DNA from: Leisingera sp. ANG59
GTDB taxonomy: Bacteria > Pseudomonadota > Alphaproteobacteria > Rhodobacterales > Rhodobacteraceae
DNA: 61,857 bases
Assembly: GCF_013317235.1 (NCBI RefSeq)
Contig: NZ_WLCM01000004.1
Span: 1 to 61,857, forward strand
Direction: 5' to 3'
Below the pieces are notes generated by a model. The model did not search any database. It saw only the letters and a program-made list of their open reading frames with translations, and was not told the DNA's origin. The position numbers and the translations under genes were made by a program. Positions 44,470 to 52,420 of this stretch are shown here, piece by piece; the first letter of the stretch is position 1; every line of letters starts with the position of its first letter.

Positions 44470-45093
44470 ATGTTCAAAGCGTTCCTTGACAGTCTACTCA
44501 ACGCAAAGAAGCACGCTGAGCACGCAGCAGATCCGTTCACTGGCGTGAAGGAAGTTCTAAATTTCAACCCGGACAACATTGTCAACGATGCCATTGACGA
44601 AGCCATAGAGCACCTTGGCTTATTAAAGCCGTCCGCAAAACCATCTATCCAGGCCCTTATCCCGCGTTGCATGGCCGAAGGTTTCAAAGCCGTTTCTCTG
44701 TCACATCGAAAAGACGGCGAGCAATTGAGCAAAGAGGAGAAAAAGGCGCTAAGGATAAGGTCAAATGGTTTCATGTCCAAGACTGCAGCAAGTGAGTTGT
44801 CGGAAACGGGCAGGCTGAAACCACTAGAGGCGCACTTTCTAACACTATGGAGGGCAGACTTTACTATAGATCGTGCCAAGAGCATTGTGGCTGCTTCTAG
44901 CCAAGAGTTTGGGTGCATAAATCAGCTAGGGGGGCATCGCGACGGCTGCGCTCTTTGTGCTGAGAACTACGATAAAGCTATTGACCCTTTTAAAGCATCG
45001 CCTTTCCCTCCTGTAGAGTGTCCCAATGCAGCATGTGGCATGATGTTTCGTGTATCTGTTGACTGGGTAGCGGTACACAAAAAACAACGCTAG
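44470..45093 (+). CDS. Unrecognised protein with C-terminal zinc-ribbon-like cysteines
   Basis: The 207-residue protein is mostly helical. An N-terminal part (about 1-60) has acidic segments (FNPDNIVNDAIDEAIEHLG). The middle has KDGEQLSKEEKKALRIRSNG. The C-terminus has C149, C160-x2-C163 and C184-x4-C189 (CALCAENYD, VECPNAACGMMF), which suggests a bound metal. I do not recognise the family. ATG 44470 is preceded by AGAGAGG. The low GC matches its divergent HNH-like neighbour, and the 196-nt gap between them would hold both promoters. Confidence 0.6.
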   Translation: MFKAFLDSLLNAKKHAEHAADPFTGVKEVLNFNPDNIVNDAIDEAIEHLGLLKPSAKPSIQALIPRCMAEGFKAVSLSHRKDGEQLSKEEKKALRIRSNGFMSKTAASELSETGRLKPLEAHFLTLWRADFTIDRAKSIVAASSQEFGCINQLGGHRDGCALCAENYDKAIDPFKASPFPPVECPNAACGMMFRVSVDWVAVHKKQR

Positions 45094-45448
45094 GACTTGC
45101 ACGTTTCAGGCATTGCCTATGCTTGAACGGTGTTCATCGCAGCAAATCTGTCAACGGCAACAGCTTGTGGCTTCGAACGGCCGCTTCGGGCTGACTGCGG
45201 TCACCTGCGACAGCGAAGGCAACCGTCCAGGGCGGTGATCAGCCCTTTTTTGACATTCACCGTGATGCCGGTCCCACTTGGTGGTGCCGTCGGGAAAGCG
45301 AAAAGCCGCCCCTCAAACACCTAGCTAAACCCGAGTGTGGATCAATGTCCACAAGATACAGGTAATACATTGACATGGTTTGACGAAATAGGTTCGCATG
45401 CGTGAGCATATTTTTTAAGCAACCAGAGAGCTTACGAGGTCAGGGGTT
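45094..45448. other. Non-coding stretch, no gene seen
   Basis: About 355 nt. Its first part (45120-45320) is GC-richer and looks like eroded foreign sequence. The second part is AT-rich and should contain the promoter of the gene at 45449. I see no convincing reading frame. Confidence 0.5.
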
Positions 45449-46681
45449 ATGTCAAGTAGCTTTATGTTGAGCATGGATCACCCATACGTCTTATCAGAAA
45501 TTGAGAGAGTACCCTCGGGCTTGCTGCCTTTCGAAGGGCTACACGGACACCCACACAAGCTCGTCATAAAAGCTTCGAAAGAGCTAATTTTAACCGCGCT
45601 GCAACGGCGGGAGTTTTTTATGTACTTAGCGCCCGTTGAAGTTTCAGGAATTAGTTCCTTTAGCATCTTTAGCGCGTTCTTCGACGACCCAGATGAGCCA
45701 CTATTTATATTCACTCCCTTTGTCGAAGACGCAAAACTTGCGGAAGATGTTTTCAGGATAATTCAGAGTGAAAATTTCGAGGTTTTTTTCTTCGATCAAC
45801 TTAACAGAGAAAGGCTCGGATTCACGGCAAGCAGCACTATTCCTATTTCAACATCAAATCGCATTTCCAGTGTCCAGAGCTTTGTGCCGATGTCGCAACT
45901 TCGCGAAGTTCACTCTCAATGTTATAATTGGTTTTCCACTCGAAATGAAGGAGATGACAAAGCTGCAATAAAGATAAAACTTCAAGAGGAGCTTTTCCCA
46001 ACTGATGCGATGATGTTGGATCTACGCAATGACGGCGCGTCCGGACCTATACATGTCAGCAGCCTTGAACGCCATACCAACCCGGGCGACATGCAAGAGT
46101 TGGAAATTTCAGAATGCCTGCAAAGAATCATTGGTGATGGGGAAATATCCATCGGACCTTTGAGGATCGACACCGACAGGGAGTTGGCAGATGTCGTGGC
46201 TGTTACCGAAAAAAGTGTGTTCATCGTACAGGCGAAAGATATTGAGAACACCAAACGGTCGATTGATGCTAATATACAAAGGAAAATCTCCAAATCCATC
46301 AAGAAAGTCAAAGAAGGGATGGTGCAACTAAAGGGCGCAATTAAGTTTTCTCAGCGAGACCGGTATCTTGTGATAAAAGATAAAGAAACTTCAGAAGTCT
46401 CGAAAATTGACCTCCACGGCCGGACGATTTATGGACTAGTTATCGTGACTGAGCTGTTTGACTATGAATATGGGGACTATACCAAACTGTCATTGCGGGT
46501 AGGGCAAGATTTGGGAGTTTCTTGTGTGCCGATGTCATTCCCGCAATTGGCTGAATACACCTTCGAGCTGCCGGAAGAGGGCAGATTTATTGATGCCTTA
46601 TGCACAATCTATTGGCAAGGCATCTTGAACGGTTCGTTTCCCAAGCTCCGGTTTAATTACCCCGCTGATGACGGTGGCTAA
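45449..46681 (+). CDS. Putative PD-(D/E)XK (QxK-type) nuclease-like protein
   Basis: The 410-residue protein has an unassigned N-terminal half (about 1-200). It is followed by what reads as a restriction-endonuclease fold. A helix with Glu219 (QELEISECLQRII) leads to strand ELADVVAVTE with Asp248, then strand SVFIVQAKD with Gln261-x-Lys263, then a helix with KSIKKVKEGMVQLKGAI. D-(12)-QxK is the Mrr/NERD-like variant of PD-(D/E)XK. The C-terminal third is unassigned. AGGGG precedes ATG 45449. The gene is AT-rich and transcribed alone. DNA cleavage in defence is a plausible but unproven role. Confidence 0.62.
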   Translation: MSSSFMLSMDHPYVLSEIERVPSGLLPFEGLHGHPHKLVIKASKELILTALQRREFFMYLAPVEVSGISSFSIFSAFFDDPDEPLFIFTPFVEDAKLAEDVFRIIQSENFEVFFFDQLNRERLGFTASSTIPISTSNRISSVQSFVPMSQLREVHSQCYNWFSTRNEGDDKAAIKIKLQEELFPTDAMMLDLRNDGASGPIHVSSLERHTNPGDMQELEISECLQRIIGDGEISIGPLRIDTDRELADVVAVTEKSVFIVQAKDIENTKRSIDANIQRKISKSIKKVKEGMVQLKGAIKFSQRDRYLVIKDKETSEVSKIDLHGRTIYGLVIVTELFDYEYGDYTKLSLRVGQDLGVSCVPMSFPQLAEYTFELPEEGRFIDALCTIYWQGILNGSFPKLRFNYPADDGG

Positions 46682-46901
46682 TTAATCTGAGGTTCAGCGC
46701 TCCGTTCCTGTGGGGGCTATCTTCATCAAGGTCCACTTCGGCGGCGCGATGGCTTACTGCACTGAGGACTTTGCAAAGTCCGCTACCTGCAGCGTAGTTA
46801 GTTGCCGGTCAAGCCGTCCAGGGGTGCACGTGCGGCGAATGACCAGAAGGTTGGCCCAGCTGACGGTGAAGCACGGCGCGGCCAATCCCAAGCCCGGCGG
46901 A

Positions 46902-47801
46902 TCAAGCAGCAATTGAACACGGACCACCCGCTGCCCTTCGCCAGTCAGCGGCAAAGAGCGAAGTATCGGGGTGGTGGCCTAGTGCCTGAAGATCAACCGA
47001 TTTCGTAAGCACAGTCCGCTGAACTACATCCGAGCATCGCGTCAGTAGTTCGAGAAACCTCTGTTCGTTGCTGTGCGAATTGAACACCCAGAGTGCCAGA
47101 AGGTTCGCCCTCAACCCGTAGTGCGTTTTGTGGAGTCCACGGTCGATGGCCTCCGCGTATTGCGTGATGGACCGACTATAAGATTTGCGGGCGAAGGCCG
47201 ACGTTATCGGCTCCGTTCCCCGGTCGGCTTCAAGTGCGAAGGCGCGGTAGGTGCCGCCGTAGTTGAGGGCAAAGAGCTGATCCGGAATGAGCTTGCTCTG
47301 CCCCACCGGTATCGCCAGCGGGGTGTTCTTGATTGCCAGAATTTCGTGAGCTGGAATGTACCGAATACCTTGCCGCGCGGAAGCCATGTCGATGGTGCTG
47401 GTGGCGCAGGCGACGTTGTAGCCGTGCCACCAATGGCCGGTAGGGCGCATTGTCGGCTCAGCGATACCTAGGTCGGCCAGGTGAACTTCAGCTTTCCGGG
47501 TGAGGTCGTAGATGTAGGGGTTGAACTCCGCCCGCTCCGTCGCCCGTTGCTGAGGTGGCAGCCGGAGAAATCCCGCGGCACGCAGCTTTTGTAACTGGCG
47601 CAAACTGGTGTCTTTGCAGCGATGCGTGTCCCGTGTCAGCTCGTGCAACGAGACCGACGATTGCGGCCCGTGCCGTTCGATGTGTTTAAACCAGCGCAGC
47701 TCCCGTACTGTCGGGCGGACATTGGCTTGTGCCGGAATATGATGGAAGGTTGCCCGGCCCAGGGCGTCTGATGTTTTGGGGTCTTGAGGGGAGTTTTCCA
47801 T
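46902..47801 (-). CDS. Replication-relaxation family protein
   Basis: The 299-residue protein has an N-terminal winged-helix part (VRELRWFKHIERHGPQSSVSLHEL ... LRQLQKLRAAGFL) and a C-terminal nuclease-like part (IPDQLFALNYGGTYRAFALEADRGTEP), the pattern I associate with the Replic_Relax family linked to plasmid replication/mobilisation. I start it at ATG 47801; the frame is open to 48008 but this would overlap the ATPase gene. It is downstream of the TraD-like ATPase by 19 nt on the same strand and surely co-transcribed. It could provide DNA recognition or nicking for the ATPase. Confidence 0.75.
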   Translation of the reverse strand: MENSPQDPKTSDALGRATFHHIPAQANVRPTVRELRWFKHIERHGPQSSVSLHELTRDTHRCKDTSLRQLQKLRAAGFLRLPPQQRATERAEFNPYIYDLTRKAEVHLADLGIAEPTMRPTGHWWHGYNVACATSTIDMASARQGIRYIPAHEILAIKNTPLAIPVGQSKLIPDQLFALNYGGTYRAFALEADRGTEPITSAFARKSYSRSITQYAEAIDRGLHKTHYGLRANLLALWVFNSHSNEQRFLELLTRCSDVVQRTVLTKSVDLQALGHHPDTSLFAADWRRAAGGPCSIAA

Positions 47802-47820
47802 GACGCCAGCGTACCGAGGC

Positions 47821-49896
47821 CTATAACTCTGGCGAAGGATTTGTGGGGTCATCGTCGTCGTTTTTGTCCGAAGGAATTTCCTCGTCATAATTTGATGTTC
47901 CGTCCTGATCGGAAGTGTTCTGCCATGGTTCCGCGTAGGCGGAGCGGCTGTGTTGCCGGATGGCATCAAGCTCTTCATTTGTGGCCTTCGGCCTCTTCTC
48001 CAGCACAAAAAACGGGAAGCTGATCGGGACGGCGCGGTCGGTCAACCCCCGGATATAGGTCGCGAAGGTACCCTTGGGCTGGCGCTGGATAATGCCAGGG
48101 TCAGACGACATCTGCCCGGCAAGAGATCGGGCGTCGCGCGCCGATACGCCACCGGCCAGCTTGATGGAGGTGTTGGCCTCAAATGCTTCCTGCAGCCCGC
48201 CCGAGAGCTGGCCAAGGTACTGGTTTGCCATCACCATCCCTACCTTATACTTGCGGGCTTGGCTTAGGATCACGCCGATATTCTGGTCAAAGTAGTCCTG
48301 CGCCTCATCGATGTACACCATGGCTGGCAGGCGGTCTTGCTCTGGCAGCGTGGCGCGTTCCTGGGCGGCCTGGGCAATGAGCGCGATGAAAAACCGCCCG
48401 AAGATCTCGGTGCCTTGTTCCTTAAGAAGTGACTTGGATGTGTTGATCAGGATCAGTTTGCCTGCATTCAATTCATCGAACATGTCGAATTTGGAAATTG
48501 GGTGCGAAAACATCCGCTCGAAGGTTTGGTTCTCCAGAACGCCATAGAGGCGCCGCAGGACCTGCGTCTTGGTTTTTCTAAATTCGCCTTCGTCGAATTC
48601 GGTTTCGAAAAAGCGCCGGGGAGTGCCATCGAGCTGTTGAATGTACTCCCGGTATTTTTCCGTGCCGCCAGGTTCCATTAGGTCGCGGAGCGTATGAATG
48701 GTTGCGTCCGGGATGTGGAACATTAGCCGGGTCACATAACGGAAGACGACGCTCTGCTTGGCGGTCATGCCCGCTGAAAGCAGCGATCCGAGCACAAAGT
48801 CGTAGAGTTCGATGATGGAATTGGTTAGGCGCTCCCGTTCCAGCGGATCATATTGCTCCAACCGGTTTTGGCCGACGGAAAACAGATTGAGGCTGACTGG
48901 ATAGCCAATGTCTTCGGCATCGATCAGAACGATATTTTTCGGCCGGAGAAACCCGGCCCGCAGGATCGTATTGATAAGGTCGCCTTGGCTGTCGATCACA
49001 ACGACTGATTTGTCCCCGCGCTGCACATCCTCCAAATCACGGGCAATGAAGTATTGCAGGGTCTGGGTTTTCCCGTGACCAGACCCGGCCACGATATGAG
49101 TGTGTTCAAAGCGGCGTTCTTCGGGGATGGAAAATGGCGTGCGCAGACTGAACAAATTTTTGAGCCGTGTCCCGGCCAAATATGTTTCCACCACATCTTC
49201 ACCTTTGTATTCGCGGGGGAAGACGGGATTGCTGCGGTGGGATGCCTGAAAGTTTGTGTCGAGCCGATCACGAAGTGCACGGAAATGATTGTATCCGGTG
49301 TCATGGAATATTGGGGTAATCACGTTTTGCACCGCGTCGCCCAATGGGTGCAGGAATTGCGTAACTTCGATCAGCACGTCACCTTCTGTGGGAGGAACCG
49401 CCTTGGCGATGGGCGCCAGGCATTGCGAAATTGCATCGAGCGCGGACATCACCATTACCCGGTCGCTGCGGGCCTGTCCGGCGTGAGCCAGCCAGTCTCG
49501 GTAGCGGGCGCCTTCGATGGAGTTGCAGAGCGCAGGTAGCGGCGGGATCTCCGGCGTCAGCCCTTCGTCCGCAACGATTGCGCGGCCGATCTCCAGGAGC
49601 TGGATCTTGAGCGGTTCTGGCGTATCTGGCGGCCAGTGCCGGGCTATGGCAGTGTCAATCTCTTCGCCTGAGAGTTGTACGGTGCCGGAACGGGCGTGAC
49701 GGTATAGCGCTTCAGTCTCGGCACGGGCCAGGCGCTCTAGGCGCCGGGGGCTTTCCCGGTAAAGGCGATAGAAGACATATGACGGAATGCCAACGAGCGC
49801 GATGGGCGTGAGCACAAAGGCAAACAGAATGAAGAAGCCTACAATGAAGATCGAGGCATAGAAACCAATAAACTCTTCTACCACCGAGCGCGCCAT
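47821..49896 (-). CDS. TraD/VirD4-like DNA-transfer ATPase
   Basis: The 691-residue protein has two N-terminal TM helices (about 8-45, FYASIFIVGFFILFAFVLTPIALVG). A linker of about 200 residues is followed by a P-loop ATPase domain. Walker A is AGSGHGKTQT (about 267-276), Walker B is AMVYIDEAQDYF (about 523-534), and there is a motor-like ARKYKVGMVMANQYLGQL. The C-terminal tail is acidic (KNDDDDPTNP). This is the layout of type IV secretion coupling proteins and related DNA pumps. The long N-terminal insert differs from classic VirD4. It is coupled to the upstream small gene by a TGATG overlap. Confidence 0.85.
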   Translation of the reverse strand: MARSVVEEFIGFYASIFIVGFFILFAFVLTPIALVGIPSYVFYRLYRESPRRLERLARAETEALYRHARSGTVQLSGEEIDTAIARHWPPDTPEPLKIQLLEIGRAIVADEGLTPEIPPLPALCNSIEGARYRDWLAHAGQARSDRVMVMSALDAISQCLAPIAKAVPPTEGDVLIEVTQFLHPLGDAVQNVITPIFHDTGYNHFRALRDRLDTNFQASHRSNPVFPREYKGEDVVETYLAGTRLKNLFSLRTPFSIPEERRFEHTHIVAGSGHGKTQTLQYFIARDLEDVQRGDKSVVVIDSQGDLINTILRAGFLRPKNIVLIDAEDIGYPVSLNLFSVGQNRLEQYDPLERERLTNSIIELYDFVLGSLLSAGMTAKQSVVFRYVTRLMFHIPDATIHTLRDLMEPGGTEKYREYIQQLDGTPRRFFETEFDEGEFRKTKTQVLRRLYGVLENQTFERMFSHPISKFDMFDELNAGKLILINTSKSLLKEQGTEIFGRFFIALIAQAAQERATLPEQDRLPAMVYIDEAQDYFDQNIGVILSQARKYKVGMVMANQYLGQLSGGLQEAFEANTSIKLAGGVSARDARSLAGQMSSDPGIIQRQPKGTFATYIRGLTDRAVPISFPFFVLEKRPKATNEELDAIRQHSRSAYAEPWQNTSDQDGTSNYDEEIPSDKNDDDDPTNPSPEL

Positions 49897-50255
49897 CAGA
49901 ACTCGACCACCGTTCGGCCAGCGGTTTCGGCATTGTCATCAAGCCAGAGCTTCATTTGGTGACAAACCGCCAGAAGGCGTTCTTCGTAAATCTTGGCTTG
50001 TGATGGCGTGGCGCATTGGAAACGGTCGGTGCGGCCATCCATCAGATGCTCAACGCGCAGTTCAAATTTCTCATCCCGGTCATCGACCTTGGCTGTTGCC
50101 GGACGGCGATCAAGGAGTTTGGTTGTGAGCAATCCCCTTTGACGGATGATCTGTTTTTCCTCGTGGGTGAAGGCGAGGGAGAGATGAACTTCGTAGAATG
50201 TCTTCTTGAAGAGGAGACCCTTCCTGACCGTGTGATGGGAGATTGAAACCCGCAT
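49896..50255 (-). CDS. Small unrecognised protein coupled to the DNA-transfer ATPase
   Basis: The 119-residue soluble protein has two beta strands near the N-terminus (MRVSISHHTVRKGLLFKKTFYEVHLSLAF), charged middle helices and a C-terminal helix (SQAKIYEERLLAVCHQMKLWLDDNAETAG). I do not recognise the family. Its stop overlaps the ATPase start (TGATG, 1 nt shared), so translation is coupled. It may be an accessory of the transfer ATPase. Confidence 0.65.
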   Translation of the reverse strand: MRVSISHHTVRKGLLFKKTFYEVHLSLAFTHEEKQIIRQRGLLTTKLLDRRPATAKVDDRDEKFELRVEHLMDGRTDRFQCATPSQAKIYEERLLAVCHQMKLWLDDNAETAGRTVVEF

Positions 50256-50386
50256 CGGTCAGTGCCGATAACGTTGGCAAAGAAGGGATTGGGAGGGTGG
50301 GGTCAGGAGCCGTACAGGCGGATGAAGTCGCGCTGCAAAACTCCTGGAAACGGTTCTGCTATGTTCAGTTATGTACCACGCTCGAT

Positions 50387-50429
50387 CCCCATACTGGATA
50401 CCCATAGGGGTTGGGGGCTCTGTATGGGG
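50387..50429. repeat. Inverted repeat upstream of the transfer operon
   Basis: Arms CCCCATAC (50387-50394) and GTATGGGG (50422-50429) are perfectly complementary across a 27-nt spacer. The spacer itself has CCCATAGGGG. It lies about 130 nt upstream of the small gene at 49896-50255 and 20 nt beyond the stop of the membrane protein. It could be an operator, a terminator or a nick region. No proof is available from sequence alone. Confidence 0.45.
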
Positions 50430-50449
50430 GTATTTCAGCGGTTGAACCA

Positions 50450-51067
50450 TCAGGTGACCCCGGAGAACCGGTCGATGTAGTTGTGTGCCTTTTCAAGGCT
50501 GTCGAAGGGAATGCCGCTGTATTTGTATGCCCCCTTGGAGAGGCGAATGGTTTTGCCTTTGTATGTGTACAGCTCTTCCTCTTCTGGTGAATTCTGGGGC
50601 GGCGCGAGGCTTGCCGGTTGTGTGTTGTTGCTGTTTCCGGCGATCTTGTTGGAATGCTCCGCGTTGGCGGCACTTGAGGCATAGGCCGATGGTTTCTGTT
50701 CCGGTTCTTTTTCACCTGCCAGCGCGGCGAAGGACTGGTCGAGCCCGCTGGATTTCTCGAGGGCCTGTTTCGAAACCTCGAGCTGATCACGGGCGACCTG
50801 CAGCATTTGCTGTCCGTATTCGGCGGAATCGACGGTAGCACGCCCGTTTTGTACCGATGCCAAGCCGAGAAGGCCGAGAAAGCTCACGAAGAGCCCGGGC
50901 AGGGTTCCCATGAACGACGTTAGTCCTCGGGCGCCCATCCCATAGCCTTTGGGGGCACCAAGGGTGTCCGCGCCAACCAGCGCGATCAGGCCTCCGGCAA
51001 TGATCACGCACCAGGAAAAGAAAGCGAGAAGGCTAAACAGCGATCTGGCGGCTTGGTATGACCTCAT
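50450..51067 (-). CDS. Two-helix membrane protein of the transfer cluster
   Basis: The 205-residue protein has two TM helices near the N-terminus (about 12-36 SLFSLLAFFSWCVIIAGGLIALVG and about 52-75 LTSFMGTLPGLFVSFLGLLGLASV). A long cytoplasmic or periplasmic tail follows, with a coiled-coil-like MLQVARDQLEVSKQALEKSSGLDQ, a low-complexity middle and a conserved-looking end (YTYKGKTIRLSKGAYKYSGIPFDSLEKAHNYID). I use ATG 51067 because GGGAGG precedes it at good distance. The family is not recognised. Its place and strand suggest it belongs with the ATPase cluster. Confidence 0.65.
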   Translation of the reverse strand: MRSYQAARSLFSLLAFFSWCVIIAGGLIALVGADTLGAPKGYGMGARGLTSFMGTLPGLFVSFLGLLGLASVQNGRATVDSAEYGQQMLQVARDQLEVSKQALEKSSGLDQSFAALAGEKEPEQKPSAYASSAANAEHSNKIAGNSNNTQPASLAPPQNSPEEEELYTYKGKTIRLSKGAYKYSGIPFDSLEKAHNYIDRFSGVT

Positions 51068-51212
51068 GACAACATCCTCCCTGATCAACAGATTGCAACC
51101 AAAGGTTGCGTCATGTCAATCAGGGGGGGGATGCTACTGGTGTTTGATCTGCTAACGGCGCCCTAACCTTGCAGCCTGAGTATTCGCTGCAGTAAGGGCT
51201 GGAGGATGATAG

Positions 51213-51533
51213 TTAGATTTCAAGATCCTCAGGTTTGGCACCGGCCTCCAGAGCAGCCTTGAACCAGTCTGGTTTGCGGCCCCGGCCGGTCCAGGTCAAC
51301 TCTGGATTTTCCGGATGACGGTACTTGGGCGGCACAGATTTCTTGGCTTTCTTAGTTTTCACGCCTTCGACCAAGTCATCGAGCGCGAAACCCATTTCCG
51401 CAGCCTTTTCTTGTACTGCCGCCAGAGCCTCTTTTCGTTTCCGCTCTTCAAAAGTCTTGATGGCCTTCTCGACATCTTTTTGCAGTGTCTTGAGTTCGTC
51501 AAGAGTGAAAGAGCTAAGGTCGATTTCGGTCAT
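51213..51533 (-). CDS. H-NS family nucleoid protein
   Basis: The 106-residue protein has a helical oligomerisation part (LDELKTLQKDVEKAIKTFEERKRKEAL) and the C-terminal H-NS DNA-binding motif YRHPENPELTWTGRGRKPDWFKAALEAG, with the TWTGRGRKPxW core. ATG 51533 fits; the frame is open upstream to 51731 but those codons look non-coding. Such proteins silence AT-rich horizontally acquired DNA, and an island-borne copy probably controls the island itself. Confidence 0.92.
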   Translation of the reverse strand: MTEIDLSSFTLDELKTLQKDVEKAIKTFEERKRKEALAAVQEKAAEMGFALDDLVEGVKTKKAKKSVPPKYRHPENPELTWTGRGRKPDWFKAALEAGAKPEDLEI

Positions 51534-51798
51534 TAGAATCACCTGCCTTATTTTCGCTTGGAGATGGCGTTGAGTGGCGTTTTGTTTTGTGGTTGTCAAC
51601 TGGGAATTTCTAAGCGCGTTCTTTGATTGAATAACAGATTTCACCTGAAAGTCGTGTAACTGTATCGAAAAAATAGAAATTGTTGAGGTGAATGCACTTA
51701 GTCTCCGGGACACTAATTGCCTTGCGGCCATCCCTGATACGGGGTTCGTGTGGCCCGAAAAACAAGGGTGTAAAAATCAATCTTTCCTGGCTGGCTGA

Positions 51799-52059
51799 TT
51801 GATCGCTGACCGGGTCTATGACGCCGGCTGGTTTTGCGAAGCGGTAAAGGACAAGAGGTAGAGCGCGTGTACACCCGGCCAGAGATCGTGAGAAAAGCTC
51901 TCCCGCTGCGGCAGGCGCAGATACTACCGGCGCAATCGCATTGAGGTTATGTTCGGCCGCTTCAAGGACTAGCGGTGTGCCGCCGACCGTTATGACAGTC
52001 GCTCAAAGGTACTCTTGTTAGCCATTGTATTCGCCGCAGCTGTCATATTCTGGTTCTGA
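51799..52059 (+). pseudogene. Remnant of an IS5-family transposase (3' end)
   Basis: Reading frame 51808 gives LIADRVYDAGWFCEAVKD followed by RRRYYRRNRIEVMFGRFKD and a C-terminal LAIVFAAAVIFWF. This is the end of IS5/IS427-type DDE transposases (DRGYDADWF, RYKRRNRIEIMFGRLKDWRRVATRYDR, FLSAIALAATVIFWL). The glutamate of RNRIE is the third catalytic acid. The frame is interrupted by stops at 51859, 51889 and 51970, and the 5' two thirds are absent. Its end overlaps the last 42 nt of the minus-strand gene at 52018-52386. Confidence 0.85.
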
Positions 52060-52386
52060 ATTCAATGAGCCTGGAGCTTGAGGGATGGTCTGAGTTTTTG
52101 AACCATTTTCAACCTCATTCACGGCCGCGGAAATTCTTTGAAAGTATATATGTGTTTGCTTAGGCTCGATGCCAGCCAGATCACAAACTGCTCTGAAGTC
52201 ACGACTTGGGAATCCCCCAATCCAAGCTATTGCGTCCTCTCTCCTGCTGCGGTTATGCACGCTTGTGGTTTGTAGATCTGCCAAGACTGCTAGAAGTACA
52301 TGCTGCCAAAGTTTTTGCTCAGGTGTATTTCTCACGCTCTTATGCCTTTTAGGAGTGTTTGTACGGGTCGTGCCGGTCATAAACAT
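52018..52386 (-). CDS. Small unrecognised protein, 3' end rewritten by IS remnant
   Basis: The 122-residue protein has a conserved-looking central part: TPEQKLWQHVLLAVLADLQ, then SRREDAIAWIGGFPSRDFRAVCDLAGIEP. The second segment is like a helix-turn-helix in which SRDFRAVCDLAGIEP would be recognition-helix-like. The last 13 residues (SEPEYDSCGEYNG) are encoded antisense to an IS5 remnant and cannot be original. Two N-terminal Met codons (52386, 52380) are possible; no strong ribosome site is seen. The family is not named by me, though similar short proteins occur in roseobacter phage and island regions. Confidence 0.6.
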   Translation of the reverse strand: MFMTGTTRTNTPKRHKSVRNTPEQKLWQHVLLAVLADLQTTSVHNRSRREDAIAWIGGFPSRDFRAVCDLAGIEPKQTHIYFQRISAAVNEVENGSKTQTIPQAPGSLNSEPEYDSCGEYNG

Positions 52387-52420
52387 TTTTTAATTTATGG
52401 ACCGGTGCATGCGGTGTGCC

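Noticed and set aside
46682-47008. Short plus-strand frames between the nuclease-like and replication-relaxation genes
   Set aside because: They overlap the minus-strand gene end and have no recognisable content.
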